64,000 nucleotides of DNA, from the NCBI RefSeq assembly GCF_030380815.1, contig NZ_JAUDUY010000001.1, positions 248,001 through 312,000 on the forward strand. The letters are read 5' to 3'. The translations under genes and the position numbers were made by a program. The stretch is from Robiginitalea aurantiaca. GTDB lineage: Bacteria > Bacteroidota > Bacteroidia > Flavobacteriales > Flavobacteriaceae. Under the pieces are notes generated by a model that was not told where the DNA came from, made no database searches, and saw nothing but the letters and a program-made list of their open reading frames with translations. This document shows, piece by piece, positions 16,518-27,030 of this stretch (position 1 is the stretch's first letter; each line of letters starts with the position of its first letter).

Positions 16518-18308
16518 TCAGGGAGCAAAGTTAATCAACTTTCTGCGGTAAGCCGTGAGCAGTTTGGATTTGGAAACAAAACCGAGATACCGTCCTTCCT
16601 TGATGACCGGGAGATTCCAGGCCCCGCTTTCGTGGAATTTGCGCATTACTTCCTGCATGGTATCCGTCCCGTAGAAAATCAACTCAGGCGCAGCCTGCAT
16701 AAAAGAATCCACGGCTATTTTATCGTACATACTCATATCGAACATAAATTCCCGTACGTCGTCCAACAGTACAATTCCTTTGAGCTTCCCGTCCTTATCT
16801 GTGACCGGGAAGATGTTTCGCGTGGATTTGGCCACGGATTGGTGAAGCATTTCACCTAGGGTCATCTCCTGGTGCACGGCCCTGAAGTCGGTTTCAATTA
16901 CGTCATCGAGCTCCATCATACTTAAAACCGTTTGGTCTTTGTCATGTGAAATCAGGGCGCCAATGGCAGCGAGTTGACGCGTGTAAATACTGTGGTCCAG
17001 GGTGTTTTTGGCAATCAGATAGGACATGGCGGCGGAGATCATCAACGGGACGAAGAGGTCGTAACCTCCAGTAATTTCTGCAATGAGGAAGATGGCCGTC
17101 AGGGGGGCGTGAAGTACCCCGGCAATCAGGCCGGCCATGCCGACAAGGGTAAAGTTGGCTTCGCTTACGGTAATCCCGAGCCCTGAATTGTTGAGGACCT
17201 TGGCAACCACATTGCCCAGTGCACTTCCCATGACCATGGTTGGGATAAAAATACCCCCGGCTCCCCCGGCTGCAAAAGTTGTGGTCATGGCGATCGCCTT
17301 AAATATGGTAATGCCAAAAAGCAGGCCGATTACCACCCAGATTTGGTCGGTGTACGCATCAAAGGGGGTTGTACCAAGAGCCTTGAGGTGATCCCCTTCG
17401 AGCAGGCTGTTGATAAATCCAAAACCCTCCCCGTATAGCGGAGGAATGAAGTAGAGCATTACCCCAATACCGAGTCCGCCCACCAGTAATTTGTATTTGG
17501 GGCTCTTAAAACGCTTAAAAAAATCGATAATTCGGAAGTACATCTTAGTGAAGTATACCGAGGCGACCGCTGTCCCCATCCCGAGCAGGATATAATAGAC
17601 GGTGTCTTCTACCATAAATGCTTCTTCCACCGCAAAATTAAACAGGGTTTCATCCCCGAGAAAGAAGTAAGAGGTCAGCACTCCGGAAATTGAAGCGAGC
17701 AGGAGCGGTAACATGGAAAGCATTGTCAGGTCCAGGCTAAAAACTTCAACGGCAAAAATGATCGCGGCAATGGGGGCCTGGAAGATCGAAGCTATGGCGC
17801 CAGCCGAGGCACAGGCGATTAGCAGGGACCTGTCCTTTGAATTGATGTGCATCAGGCGGGAGACGTTGGAGCTCAATGCCGCTCCTGTTGCGACCGCCGG
17901 CCCAAGCAGACCGACAGACCCCCCGAAGCCTACAGTCAATGGGGCTGTGACCAAAGGGGTTATGATCTTTTTGGCCGAGATTACCCCTTTCTGACGCGAT
18001 AGGGCGAAGAGGATGGAAGAAATGGCGTGTTCCAGTTTCTCCCTGTGTACGAATTTCACGTAGAGATAGACCAGGGTAAGGCCCAGAACGGGCAGAACGA
18101 AGTATACTTCAGAACTGAGAAAAAGCACTCCCCGGTTCAGGGATGATTCGATAAAGTAGGTGGTGTTTTTAAGCGTGACCGAGGCCAGTCCAGCCAGAAA
18201 TCCGACCAGAACGCTCATCAGTTGTGTGAATGTTCTGTGCGAAATATGCCGGTAACGCCATTTGTGAAACCTGGCTAAGAGACGGCGATAATACGGACCA
18301 TGGCTCAT
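16518..18308 (-). CDS. CLC-family chloride channel with two CBS domains
   Basis: The 596-residue protein has the CLC membrane core (about residues 30-440) and a pair of cytoplasmic CBS domains (about 465-585). The filter region FAAGGAGGIFIP, matching GxFxP, is intact. The usual GREGP or GLEGP motif reads GLLGP, with Leu135 where the gating glutamate sits. The inner proton-path glutamate position (E. coli Glu203) appears to be Val189, next to Glu188. Both changes favour a passive chloride channel rather than a Cl-/H+ antiporter, by inference from characterised CLC proteins. The gene precedes a small membrane-protein gene in the same operon. Confidence 0.88.
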   Translation of the reverse strand: MSHGPYYRRLLARFHKWRYRHISHRTFTQLMSVLVGFLAGLASVTLKNTTYFIESSLNRGVLFLSSEVYFVLPVLGLTLVYLYVKFVHREKLEHAISSILFALSRQKGVISAKKIITPLVTAPLTVGFGGSVGLLGPAVATGAALSSNVSRLMHINSKDRSLLIACASAGAIASIFQAPIAAIIFAVEVFSLDLTMLSMLPLLLASISGVLTSYFFLGDETLFNFAVEEAFMVEDTVYYILLGMGTAVASVYFTKMYFRIIDFFKRFKSPKYKLLVGGLGIGVMLYFIPPLYGEGFGFINSLLEGDHLKALGTTPFDAYTDQIWVVIGLLFGITIFKAIAMTTTFAAGGAGGIFIPTMVMGSALGNVVAKVLNNSGLGITVSEANFTLVGMAGLIAGVLHAPLTAIFLIAEITGGYDLFVPLMISAAMSYLIAKNTLDHSIYTRQLAAIGALISHDKDQTVLSMMELDDVIETDFRAVHQEMTLGEMLHQSVAKSTRNIFPVTDKDGKLKGIVLLDDVREFMFDMSMYDKIAVDSFMQAAPELIFYGTDTMQEVMRKFHESGAWNLPVIKEGRYLGFVSKSKLLTAYRRKLINFAP

Positions 18309-18365
18309 ACCTTCGAAGATACGATTGATTTTTTTGCCTAAAGGGAACCTACAGCAAGCCCGGAC

Positions 18366-20114
18366 TTATTTCTTAAGCTGCAGGTGGAGTTCATCCAGCT
18401 GGTCTGAAGCGATTGAAGCCGGCGCATCAATCATGACATCCCTGCCGCTATTGTTCTTTGGGAATGCGATAAAATCCCGGATGGATTCCTGCCCGCCGAG
18501 AATGGCTACCAGCCGGTCCAGACCAAAGGCGATGCCCCCATGGGGAGGCGCTCCGTACTGGAAAGCATCCATGAGAAACCCGAATTGTTTTCTTGCCTCT
18601 TCCGGGCTGAAACCCAGATGCCTGAACATAATTTCTTGTGTTGTACGGTCGTGAATCCGTATGGAACCACCTCCAATTTCATTTCCATTCAGAACCAGAT
18701 CATAGGCGTTTGCCCTAACGGCAGCCGGATCTGTATCCAGAAGCTCCATCTGTCCGGGTTTTGGAGCGGTAAAAGGGTGGTGCATGGCGTGAAATCTCCC
18801 GGTTTCCTCATCCTTTTCAAGCAAGGGGAAATCCAGCACCCATAAAGGGGCAAATTCGCCGGGTTTTCGAAGCCCTAATTGTTGGGCGAGCTCCATGCGC
18901 AACATACTCAACTGCGTTCTAACCGCATGCGTTTCACCGGACAGTACGAGGATGAGGTCCCCTTTTTCAGCCCCGGTAATTTCAGCCCATTTGCTGAGGT
19001 CCTCGGCCGTATAAAACTTATCCACTGAGGATTTAAAAGTGCCATCTTCATTGCAGCGGACATAGACCATCCCGCTGGCACCTACCTGTGGGCGTCGGAC
19101 CCAGTCGGTAAGGGCATCAATTTGTTTTCTGCTGTAGCTATTCCCGCCCGGAACTGCAAGCCCAACGACAAGTTCGGCCTCATTGAATATTTTGAATGAT
19201 CCTTGTTGGGCCACTGCATTTAACTCCCCGAATTCCATACCAAAGCGAATATCCGGCTTGTCGCTGCCATAGCGCTTCACCGCCTCGTCATATGTCATTC
19301 TCGGTATTTCTTCGAGGCGAATCCCGTGAATCTCCTCCAGCAGATGGAGGGTAAGCCCTCCAAAGGTATCGAGGATATCCTCCTGTTCCACAAACGCCAT
19401 TTCACAGTCTATCTGGGTGAATTCGGGTTGACGATCTGCCCGTAGATCCTCATCCCGGAAGCATTTCACGATTTGAAAATACTTGTCCATGCCCCCAACC
19501 ATAAGGAGCTGTTTAAAGGTTTGAGGAGACTGAGGCAGGGCGTAAAATTCGCCTTCGTTCATCCTGCTGGGGACGACAAAATCCCGGGCACCCTCGGGAG
19601 TGGATTTAATCAGGTAGGGGGTTTCTACTTCAATAAACCCTTTTCCTGCCAGATAATTTCTGACCTCCATGGTTACCCTGGAACGGAAGATGAGGTTGTT
19701 TTTAACCGGGGTACGGCGAATGTCCAGGTACCGGTATTTCATACGGAGTTCTTCTCCGCCATCCGTAGCATCTTCAATGGTAAAAGGAGGGGTATGGGAG
19801 GCGTTTAATACTGTAAATTCCGAAACGAGGACTTCGATATTTCCCGTGGGCATTTTCGGGTTTTTTGAGGCGCGTTCGATAACCTCTCCACGTACCTGAA
19901 GTACAAATTCCCGGCCTGCCTCCCGGGCTTTTTCGAGCAGGGATTCCGAGGTTCGGTCCTGGTCGAAAACCAGCTGTGTAATGCCGTAACGGTCGCGCAG
20001 GTCGATCCAGATGACAAATCCTTTATCCCGCACTTTCTGGACCCATCCGGCCAGTTGTACGTTTTGCCCAATTTGGGTTTCGGTTAATTCACCACAGGTA
20101 TGAGTACGGTACAT
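18366..20114 (-). CDS. aspS: Aspartyl-tRNA synthetase
   Basis: The 582-residue class II synthetase charges tRNA-Asp. It shows the N-terminal OB-fold anticodon domain ([25 protein letters not shown]), motif 2 ([21 protein letters not shown]), the bacterial insertion (GAD) domain near residues 300-410, and motif 3 ([16 protein letters not shown]) near the C-terminus. The start at 20114 ([10 protein letters not shown]) matches the family. An in-frame ATG 54 bp upstream would add an unlikely leader. Whether it also charges tRNA-Asn cannot be judged here. It follows the RND efflux operon in the map but is independent of it. Confidence 0.93.
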   Translation of the reverse strand: MYRTHTCGELTETQIGQNVQLAGWVQKVRDKGFVIWIDLRDRYGITQLVFDQDRTSESLLEKAREAGREFVLQVRGEVIERASKNPKMPTGNIEVLVSEFTVLNASHTPPFTIEDATDGGEELRMKYRYLDIRRTPVKNNLIFRSRVTMEVRNYLAGKGFIEVETPYLIKSTPEGARDFVVPSRMNEGEFYALPQSPQTFKQLLMVGGMDKYFQIVKCFRDEDLRADRQPEFTQIDCEMAFVEQEDILDTFGGLTLHLLEEIHGIRLEEIPRMTYDEAVKRYGSDKPDIRFGMEFGELNAVAQQGSFKIFNEAELVVGLAVPGGNSYSRKQIDALTDWVRRPQVGASGMVYVRCNEDGTFKSSVDKFYTAEDLSKWAEITGAEKGDLILVLSGETHAVRTQLSMLRMELAQQLGLRKPGEFAPLWVLDFPLLEKDEETGRFHAMHHPFTAPKPGQMELLDTDPAAVRANAYDLVLNGNEIGGGSIRIHDRTTQEIMFRHLGFSPEEARKQFGFLMDAFQYGAPPHGGIAFGLDRLVAILGGQESIRDFIAFPKNNSGRDVMIDAPASIASDQLDELHLQLKK

Positions 20115-20214
20115 AGTCCTTTGATTATGGCGGCAAAGGTACAATGCAAAGGGGGAAGTGCCCAACATTTGTCGGATTCTTCCCCTTAAGATCAGCGCTT
20201 TTTGATTCTGAAGT

Positions 20215-23200
20215 TTAAGCGGCTTTGCTCAGCGTCTGTTCGGATCGCTCTGTCCTTGATTTTTTCCCGCCTATAGCTATCTTGATGCGGTAGGTGATAT
20301 TGAAGAGTACCGGTACGATAATCAATGTAAGGAAGGTTGCCACAATAAGCCCGAAAATAACGGTCCAGGCCAGAGGCCCCCAGAAAATCACATTATCCCC
20401 ACCGATGTAAAGCTGGGAATCAAAGGATGAAAAGAGCGAAAAGAAATTGATGTTTAACCCAATAGCCAGCGGGATCAGACCCAAAACTGTGGTGATGGCA
20501 GTCAGCAAAACGGGCCGCAGACGTGCTTTCCCCCCGCGGACAATTGCTTCAGACACCTCATCAAGGGTAAGCAAGTCCTTGTCTTCCAGGCCAAGTGCCA
20601 CTTTTTTCCGGTCGATCAGGATTTGGGTGTAATCCAGGAGGACCACTCCATTGTTTACTACAATCCCTGCAAGGGCAATGATTCCCATCATGGTCATCAT
20701 GATGACAAAGGGCCATCCTGTAAGCATCAATCCGCCGAATACGCCAATAAAGCTCAGGAATATTGCGATCATGATAATAGCCGGTTTAGAGATACCCCCA
20801 AACTGGAAAATCAGGATAAGCATAATCAGTCCAAGACCTGAAAAGAAGGCCCCCATCAGGAATTCCATCTGCTTATTTTGCTCTTCAATCTGGCCGGTAT
20901 AGTCCACTTTAACCCCCGCCGGAATACCTTCGAATTCGGGCATGACATCCTGAATATCCGAAACTATGGCGCCGGCATCGGTAAACCCTGGCTGGAGGGC
21001 GGAATACACGGTAACCACTCTTTTGGCATCCCGGTGTTTAATAGCACTAAAGGATGAGGTGTTGCGCTGGCTGGCCACTGCAGAAACCGGAACTTCCTTG
21101 ATCTGGCCATTGGCCGGATCCCTGAAGATCATCTTCTGGTTAAATAAAGCACTCGTGTTATAGCGGAGGTCTTCATTAAAACGAACGTTTATATCGTAGT
21201 CCTCCCCATCTTTTTTATAAATCCCGGCTTTATCTCCGAAAAGGGATTGCCTGAGTTGTTGCCCTACCTGCCCTACAGAGACCCCTAATTCGCCTGCCTT
21301 TTCCCGGTCCACAACAACTTCCATGGCGGGTTTACTCTTGTTGACATCGATTTTGAGCTCCTCGATTCCGGCGATGCTCTTGCTGTTGATAAAGCTGCGC
21401 ATACGCTCCGCTACATTGATCAGCGTATCGTAATTCTGTCCTTCCAGTTCAATGTTGATCGGATAACCCGCAGGCGGACCTACGGCATCCTTTTCAACAC
21501 TGATGGTCACTCCGGGATAAATCCCTCTCAGACCTTCCTGAATCTCTTTGCGAAGCTGTTCACTGTTTTTGCCTTCCCGATATTTGAATTCCCTCATGGA
21601 AAGGGTCATCTTGCCCCGGTGGGGCATTTCGGCTGCAGAGCCCCCTTCGGTGAATGGGTTTTCTGCACCCTTTCCTACCTGGGAAACGGAGGACTCTACG
21701 AGCAGGTTTTTATCACCCTTCATAAAAGTGTCCCTGTCGACAATATTGTACACCCTGCTCTCAATGGCTTTGGTGATTTCATTTGTTTTTTCAATGGACG
21801 TACCCTGGGGATATTCGATGTACACAATGATCTGGTTCGGGGTATTGTCCGGGAAGAATTCGACCTTGGTCCGACCACTGCCCAACGAAGCCCCAAAACT
21901 CATAAAAGCCGCCAGCAATAAGATGACCATGGCCCCGAAATACCAGTACACATTTTTGCCCCTTAGTGCCTGTTTTAATTGTTTTTCGTACAAATTCTCC
22001 ATCTTCTTCAGCGTTCTTTGCTGGAAGCGATTCGCTGACTTTTTAATGACGTATTTGTAGAGCCAAAACAATACCGCCGTTACGAAAAGGACGGTTCCCA
22101 GGCCTCTGACCGCACCCCCGACAACAAACATGAACGTACCCATTCCGACAAGTAAAATGGTCAGGCGAATGAGTTGTTTGCGGCTGAGTTCTTTTTCGCC
22201 AATTTCCATAAACTGGGAAACCAGCATGGAGTTCATAAATATGGCCACAAATAGTGATGAGCCCAGAACCACTGAAAGTGTAATGGGGAAAAAGATCATA
22301 AACTCGCCCATAATACCGGGCCACATGCCCAGAGGAACAAAGGCCGCAACTGTTGTAACGGTGGAGATAATGATAGGTATTGCAATTTCTCCGATACCTT
22401 TTTTAGCCGCCTGTATCCTTGGCATGCCTTCCTCTTCCATTAAGCGGTAGACATTCTCAACGACCACCACACCGTTATCCACAAGCATCCCCAGACCCAT
22501 AATGAGTCCAAAAAGGATCATGGTATTCAGGGTGTATCCCATGGCGGAGAGGATCATAAAGGACATAAACATGGACATCGGAATGGCAAAACCCACAAAG
22601 AGTGCATTCCGGAACCCCAGGAAAAACATCAGGACGGTTACCACCAGGATAATCCCGAAAATAATATTGTTTACCAGGTCGTCCACCTGGTTGAGCGTTT
22701 TGCTGGAGGAGTCATTGGCAAAGGAAACACTGATGTCAGCAGGGAGGTAGGTCTGCTGGGCTTCCGCAACGATCTCACGAATTTTTTCCCCGGCCGAGAT
22801 CGCGTTTTTCCCGGAGCGCTTTTTGACGTCCAGCATCACTACGCTTTCTCCCCGCTCCCGGGCATAGGTCGTTTTGTCCTCTTCGTGAAAACGCACTGTA
22901 GCGACATCCTTGAGATAAATTGCAGATCCATTTTCGGACTTTACCACAAAGTTCTCCAGGTCCTGGGGGGTATTGATTTCACCCACGACGCGAATGGTAC
23001 GCCTTTGGCCGGAAGTCTTTAAATTCCCGGCAGACATGGTCATATTTCCATTGGCAATCGCGCCCAGAATATCCTGAAAACTGACTTTGGCAGCCATCAT
23101 CTTGTAAATATCAACGGCTACTTCCACCTCTTTGTCCTGTGCCCCCCGGATATCGACACCCTTTATTTCAGGAAGATCTTCGATGTCATCTTCCAGGAAC

Positions 23201-23721
23201 TCCGCATATTCCTTCAGTTTGTCTACAGGGTAATCCCCGGTTATATTGACATTCATTATGGGGAATGACTCGGATAGATTAAGGTCGAACACATTGGGCT
23301 CCACCTTTGCCCCATTGAAGATCGGCCAGTCCTCCCCGGCTTTTTCCCCATCGACTTCATCCTTCACCCTTTGCTTGGCGTTTTCCACAGTGATGTCCTC
23401 GTCGAATTCCACAACAATCATGGAATAATCCTCCTGGGAGGTCGAGGTAATTTCAACGACGTTGCTCAGGTTCTTTAGCCTGTCTTCAAGCGGGTCGGTA
23501 AGGAGCCGCTCCACATCTTCAGCGGTGTTCCCCGGGTAGGGGGTGCTCACGTAAATCTTAGTTTCCTCGACTTCGGGAAAATCTTCCCGCGGCATGGCAA
23601 AATAAGCCGACACTCCCATCAGGAAAAAGATTGCGATCATGACATAGACCACCGAAGGATTGTCTATCGCCCAGGATGATAGGGCGAATTCCTTGTCTGC
23701 ATTCTTTTTTAGTCTGCTCAT
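20215..23721 (-). CDS. RND-family efflux permease (AcrB/HAE-like)
   Basis: The 1168-residue protein is the inner-membrane proton/drug antiporter of a tripartite efflux pump. It begins with the usual first helix ([20 protein letters not shown]) and [10 protein letters not shown], has two large periplasmic loops, and carries the TM4 relay segment [19 protein letters not shown]. That motif has Asp415 followed by Asn416, where classic AcrB-type pumps have Asp-Asp. Many non-AcrB RND subfamilies share the DN form. It overlaps the adaptor gene by 4 bp and is the last gene of the TetR-TolC-adaptor-RND operon. Substrates are unknown. Confidence 0.9.
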   Translation of the reverse strand: MSRLKKNADKEFALSSWAIDNPSVVYVMIAIFFLMGVSAYFAMPREDFPEVEETKIYVSTPYPGNTAEDVERLLTDPLEDRLKNLSNVVEITSTSQEDYSMIVVEFDEDITVENAKQRVKDEVDGEKAGEDWPIFNGAKVEPNVFDLNLSESFPIMNVNITGDYPVDKLKEYAEFLEDDIEDLPEIKGVDIRGAQDKEVEVAVDIYKMMAAKVSFQDILGAIANGNMTMSAGNLKTSGQRRTIRVVGEINTPQDLENFVVKSENGSAIYLKDVATVRFHEEDKTTYARERGESVVMLDVKKRSGKNAISAGEKIREIVAEAQQTYLPADISVSFANDSSSKTLNQVDDLVNNIIFGIILVVTVLMFFLGFRNALFVGFAIPMSMFMSFMILSAMGYTLNTMILFGLIMGLGMLVDNGVVVVENVYRLMEEEGMPRIQAAKKGIGEIAIPIIISTVTTVAAFVPLGMWPGIMGEFMIFFPITLSVVLGSSLFVAIFMNSMLVSQFMEIGEKELSRKQLIRLTILLVGMGTFMFVVGGAVRGLGTVLFVTAVLFWLYKYVIKKSANRFQQRTLKKMENLYEKQLKQALRGKNVYWYFGAMVILLLAAFMSFGASLGSGRTKVEFFPDNTPNQIIVYIEYPQGTSIEKTNEITKAIESRVYNIVDRDTFMKGDKNLLVESSVSQVGKGAENPFTEGGSAAEMPHRGKMTLSMREFKYREGKNSEQLRKEIQEGLRGIYPGVTISVEKDAVGPPAGYPINIELEGQNYDTLINVAERMRSFINSKSIAGIEELKIDVNKSKPAMEVVVDREKAGELGVSVGQVGQQLRQSLFGDKAGIYKKDGEDYDINVRFNEDLRYNTSALFNQKMIFRDPANGQIKEVPVSAVASQRNTSSFSAIKHRDAKRVVTVYSALQPGFTDAGAIVSDIQDVMPEFEGIPAGVKVDYTGQIEEQNKQMEFLMGAFFSGLGLIMLILIFQFGGISKPAIIMIAIFLSFIGVFGGLMLTGWPFVIMMTMMGIIALAGIVVNNGVVLLDYTQILIDRKKVALGLEDKDLLTLDEVSEAIVRGGKARLRPVLLTAITTVLGLIPLAIGLNINFFSLFSSFDSQLYIGGDNVIFWGPLAWTVIFGLIVATFLTLIIVPVLFNITYRIKIAIGGKKSRTERSEQTLSKAA

Positions 23722-24893
23722 ATCTGCTCGATTATTTCAATTTTCTGCCCTTCCCGAACCCGCCGGGCACCCTCGAGTATGATGAACTCTCCGGCCTCGA
23801 TACCACTGAGTACTTCAACGCGATTATTTTGGGATAGCCCTGTGGTAATCACTCTTTTTTCAGCTTTAGCAAGTTTGTCTTCCCCGATTTCCGAAGCCAC
23901 ATAGACGTATTGCTGTCCAGCGGAATTTTCGGAAATTACCCCGGGAGGCACCAAAACGGCTTCTGTGTTGGAGTAGTCGTTTATCTTAACCCGAACGGTA
24001 AGGTTAGGTTTGATTTGCCCATTGTTGTTAGGCACAGAAATTTCAACTTTAAAGGTACGGTTGGCCGGGTTGATGAAATTACCGGTCTGGCGCACCTTTG
24101 AAATCATGCTGTCCCCCAGGACCGGGATATACAATTCAACGCGTTTGCCTTCTGTCACTTCCCTGAGGTAACTCTCAGGAACGTCAACTTCAACATACAT
24201 GTCGGAGAGGTTTACAAGGCGGATAATGGGCGTTCCGCCCGCTGGGTTGACCGTACTTCCTTCATCCACCAGGACATCGTCTACAATTCCGCTAAAGGGC
24301 GCAGTAATGGTGGATTTGGCCAATTGGGCTTCGGCCTGCCGCACCGACTGTACCGTTGCTTCATAATTCGTCTTGGTCTGGAGGTATTGGATTTCCGACC
24401 CGATATTCTGCTCCCATAAGCGTTTTTGGCGCTCGTAGGTGGTTTGGGCGAGCGAAGCCTGGGTACGAAGCTGTTCCAGACCGGAAGACATTCCCCCATC
24501 GTCTATTTTGGCAAGGATCTGACCCTTTCGAACGGGCTGCCCTTCTTTAACGTAGACCTTAACAAGCGTACCTGCCATTTCCGGATAAAGGAGTACATTT
24601 TGTTTGGTTTGGACATTTCCCTGCAAATCCAGATAGTGCTCAAAGGCTGTTTTCTTCAATTCAAGGGTACTCACAAGGGGTACATTTCTCAGGGTTTCCT
24701 TGGATTGGATTGCAGAATCCAATCGCCTTAGTGAAGAGGCGATTTCGCGTTGTTGTTCATTGAGCGTCTGCTGTTTTGCTTTGATTTCTTCCAGGGTTCC
24801 ACCCGCCAGCACGTCGTCTACTGAGGTAGTGGACCCACCGCCACATGCTGCAAATATCAGGGCGAGAAGAGGAAGGAATATTGATTTATTCAT
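23718..24893 (-). CDS. RND efflux periplasmic adaptor lipoprotein
   Basis: The 391-residue membrane-fusion protein links the RND permease to the TolC channel. It has a lipoprotein signal (IFAACGGG, Cys17). A short coiled region with QQTLNEQQREIASSLRRLD follows, then the lipoyl/hairpin section (VYVKEGQPVRKGQILAKID at about 115-133, TITAPFSGIVDDVLVDEGSTV near 195-215) and the beta-barrel domains. It overlaps the permease gene by 4 bp and follows the TolC gene by 36 bp, so translation with the permease is probably coupled. Confidence 0.9.
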   Translation of the reverse strand: MNKSIFLPLLALIFAACGGGSTTSVDDVLAGGTLEEIKAKQQTLNEQQREIASSLRRLDSAIQSKETLRNVPLVSTLELKKTAFEHYLDLQGNVQTKQNVLLYPEMAGTLVKVYVKEGQPVRKGQILAKIDDGGMSSGLEQLRTQASLAQTTYERQKRLWEQNIGSEIQYLQTKTNYEATVQSVRQAEAQLAKSTITAPFSGIVDDVLVDEGSTVNPAGGTPIIRLVNLSDMYVEVDVPESYLREVTEGKRVELYIPVLGDSMISKVRQTGNFINPANRTFKVEISVPNNNGQIKPNLTVRVKINDYSNTEAVLVPPGVISENSAGQQYVYVASEIGEDKLAKAEKRVITTGLSQNNRVEVLSGIEAGEFIILEGARRVREGQKIEIIEQI

Positions 24894-24929
24894 GGCTGAG
24901 TGATTGTAGTTATAAGGAGCTTTTAGTAT

Positions 24930-26285
24930 TTATTGTTCTGGTGTTCCATAGGGGTTCAGAATATTCTCAAGAGCTGTTTTCTTGTTGATCACATCGATCA
25001 TGGCGTTGAGGTATTCCCCCTGAGCGGTGTACAACTGAGACTGAGCCTGGCGCAGGTCGAAACTCGAAGCGATCCCCTCGGAGTACTTTATTTCATTTTT
25101 CTTTTCGATGCGTTCGGCCAGGGAGAGGTTCTCCTTGCTCGTTTTGTAAGACTCAATCGATAAAATGTAATCGCTTTTCGCCCTGTCGTGCTGCAGTTTC
25201 AGCATTTGCTCGGTCTCTTCAAGTTGGGTCTTTGCCTGCTCGAGTGCAATTTTTGCACGTTGGGTGGAAGCACTTCTCTTAAGGGAACTGAAAATCGGTA
25301 TGTTCAGGTCAAACCCGAGGATGGAGGAAGTGAAGTCCTGCGCATCTGTCCCGACAACTGTTATCGGATCTCCGAACCCCGTATATCCATAATTGATAAA
25401 AGCATTCAGGGTAGGCAATGCCCGGCTTCGCGCTAATTTCCATTCAAAATAGCGCTGTTCATTGAGGTTGAGCACCAGTTTGTAGTCCGTGTTGTTTTCA
25501 AGGTTGAATTCCTGGTTGATAAGGTCGGGCTGTGTTTCCTGATACACCAGTTCATCAAGGCTTTGGGTGAGTTTGGTAGGATGATCCAGGGGCAGTCCCA
25601 TCACTACGTTGAGCATTTGAAGGGTAATGGTCTCCAGGCGCTCGTTGCTGTTGAGGGCATTCTTTAGGGTTGCCAGGGTGATCTGAAGTTGTTCCACATT
25701 CTCTTCTTCCCCCAGGCCGTTTTCGTACAGCTTTTCTGTTTCATAAAGGTTCTTCTCAACCGCTGCAATGTTCCGGTTTAGGATAGCCGTACTCTCCTGG
25801 GCAAGAAGAACATTGCCAAAGGATTCCACCACAGATTTCCGCACTTCCTGATCTGTTTTCTCCTTGTTGTTTTTACTGTAACTCAAAAAGGCTTTTGTAG
25901 CCTGAAGGCCTACGATATAGGAGCCATCGAAGATCTGCTGTCTCAGGGTTGCCGTAGCCGTGGTGCTCCTCGGAGGTCCGAATATAATGGGTACAAAAGT
26001 CCCCGGTTCCCCTCCGGGAAGAAAGTCTCCCGGGATAAGTGATATGGGTTGTTTGATCTGGTCCTGGTAGCTTACGCTTCCATCGATTTGAGGCAGCCCC
26101 GTGGCAATGGTCTCCCACTTTTGCTTCTCCGCGTCGTCCATGTCCCTGCTGGCATTGATAGCACTGTAATTATTTACCAGGGCGTATTGGATGGCCTCCT
26201 CCAGTGTAAATTGGGTGGGCGCGTCCTGAGCCAGGGCGGTGAAATAAGTCAAAAAAGCCAGTAGGAATAAAAGGTGATGTCGCAT
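24930..26285 (-). CDS. TolC-family outer-membrane efflux protein
   Basis: The 451-residue protein has a signal peptide (about residues 1-19, ending TALAQ) and two OEP repeats, each with the long helices typical of TolC (EEAIQYALVNNYSAINASRD early; ALEQAKTQLEETEQMLKLQHD and SYKTSKENLSLAERIEKKNEIKY late). It forms the outer-membrane exit duct of the pump encoded downstream. Its ATG directly abuts the stop codon of the TetR gene, which places it second in the regulator-led operon. Confidence 0.9.
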   Translation of the reverse strand: MRHHLLFLLAFLTYFTALAQDAPTQFTLEEAIQYALVNNYSAINASRDMDDAEKQKWETIATGLPQIDGSVSYQDQIKQPISLIPGDFLPGGEPGTFVPIIFGPPRSTTATATLRQQIFDGSYIVGLQATKAFLSYSKNNKEKTDQEVRKSVVESFGNVLLAQESTAILNRNIAAVEKNLYETEKLYENGLGEEENVEQLQITLATLKNALNSNERLETITLQMLNVVMGLPLDHPTKLTQSLDELVYQETQPDLINQEFNLENNTDYKLVLNLNEQRYFEWKLARSRALPTLNAFINYGYTGFGDPITVVGTDAQDFTSSILGFDLNIPIFSSLKRSASTQRAKIALEQAKTQLEETEQMLKLQHDRAKSDYILSIESYKTSKENLSLAERIEKKNEIKYSEGIASSFDLRQAQSQLYTAQGEYLNAMIDVINKKTALENILNPYGTPEQ

Positions 26286-26891
26286 TTAATCCTGGTTTGA
26301 GTTTATTATGGTTTTCAGTATGTTTCTTCCTTCGGGAGTTGCAATACCCCTGAGGTGATATTCCAGATAATCATTCATCCGCTTTTTCATAGGGAAATGT
26401 TGTTGTGGAAAAAGCGTTTCGTCTTTCAGGCTCGTCATTCCTGCAAAATAAATCCTGGTCACAAAATCCACATCCAGGTTTTCACGGTAGAAACCCCGCT
26501 CGATACCCTTTAGAATGTTGGTGCGCACACAATCCTTGTAGACCTCAAATTGTTTTTGATGAAGCGTTGTGTAGATCTGGGGGTAATATTTTTTAAGCTG
26601 ATATTGGGGTGAGGACTTCTCATTTTTCAGATTGAGCAAAGCAAACCGCTTAATCTCATAAAGCTCCTCAATGGGATTTTTGTCTTCCTGGCAAATGCAA
26701 TTGATGCCACTGGAAATTTTATGAAATAATCCGAGTGTACATTCCCGTACCAACTGGGTTTTGTTCTTGAAATGGGAGTAGATCGTTTTTTTGGAAATAC
26801 CCATTTCTTCCGCAAGATCATCCATGGTAACACTCTTGAATCCTAGATTCAGGAAGAGTTCCGTAGCGGTATCGCGTATTTTATCTTTCAC
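26286..26891 (-). CDS. TetR/AcrR-family repressor of the efflux operon
   Basis: The 201-residue regulator has a TetR_N helix-turn-helix at about residues 5-50 (IRDTATELFLNLGFKSVTMD, MGISKKTIYSHFKNKTQLV) and a divergent ligand-binding C-terminal domain. The start codon is GTG (26891), as no ATG gives the full HTH. It is the first gene of the operon and a 38-bp inverted repeat begins 11 bp upstream of the start codon, so it very likely represses itself and the pump until an inducer binds. Confidence 0.88.
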   Translation of the reverse strand: MKDKIRDTATELFLNLGFKSVTMDDLAEEMGISKKTIYSHFKNKTQLVRECTLGLFHKISSGINCICQEDKNPIEELYEIKRFALLNLKNEKSSPQYQLKKYYPQIYTTLHQKQFEVYKDCVRTNILKGIERGFYRENLDVDFVTRIYFAGMTSLKDETLFPQQHFPMKKRMNDYLEYHLRGIATPEGRNILKTIINSNQD

Positions 26892-26902
26892 CGGGCTAAT
26901 GT

Positions 26903-26940
26903 ACTATGGAAACTTTAGATACCACAAAAGTTTCCATAGT
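26903..26940. promoter_or_regulatory. Likely TetR operator: 14-bp perfect inverted repeat
   Basis: ACTATGGAAACTTT (26903-26916) and its exact complement AAAGTTTCCATAGT (26927-26940) are separated by 10 bp. It lies immediately upstream of the TetR start codon, the classic place for an autoregulatory operator. It also sits between this operon and the divergent polyprenyl synthase gene. Confidence 0.75.
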
Positions 26941-27018
26941 TTTACAATAATTTAACATTTTCGAAAGGGAGGGGTAATTTTTAATGCGCTTTTCCTGTCA
27001 GAAGACCCCTGTTTGTCA

Positions 27019-27026
27019 TAATTTTG
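27019..27026 (+). promoter_or_regulatory. TAnnTTTG -7 element directly before a start codon
   Basis: TAATTTTG fits the -7 consensus and is separated from the ATG at 27031 by AACC, just as TAAGTTTG and AACT precede the ATG at 6515. A leaderless transcript is implied if this element is used. No convincing -33 element is seen. Confidence 0.4.
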
Positions 27027-27030
27027 AACC

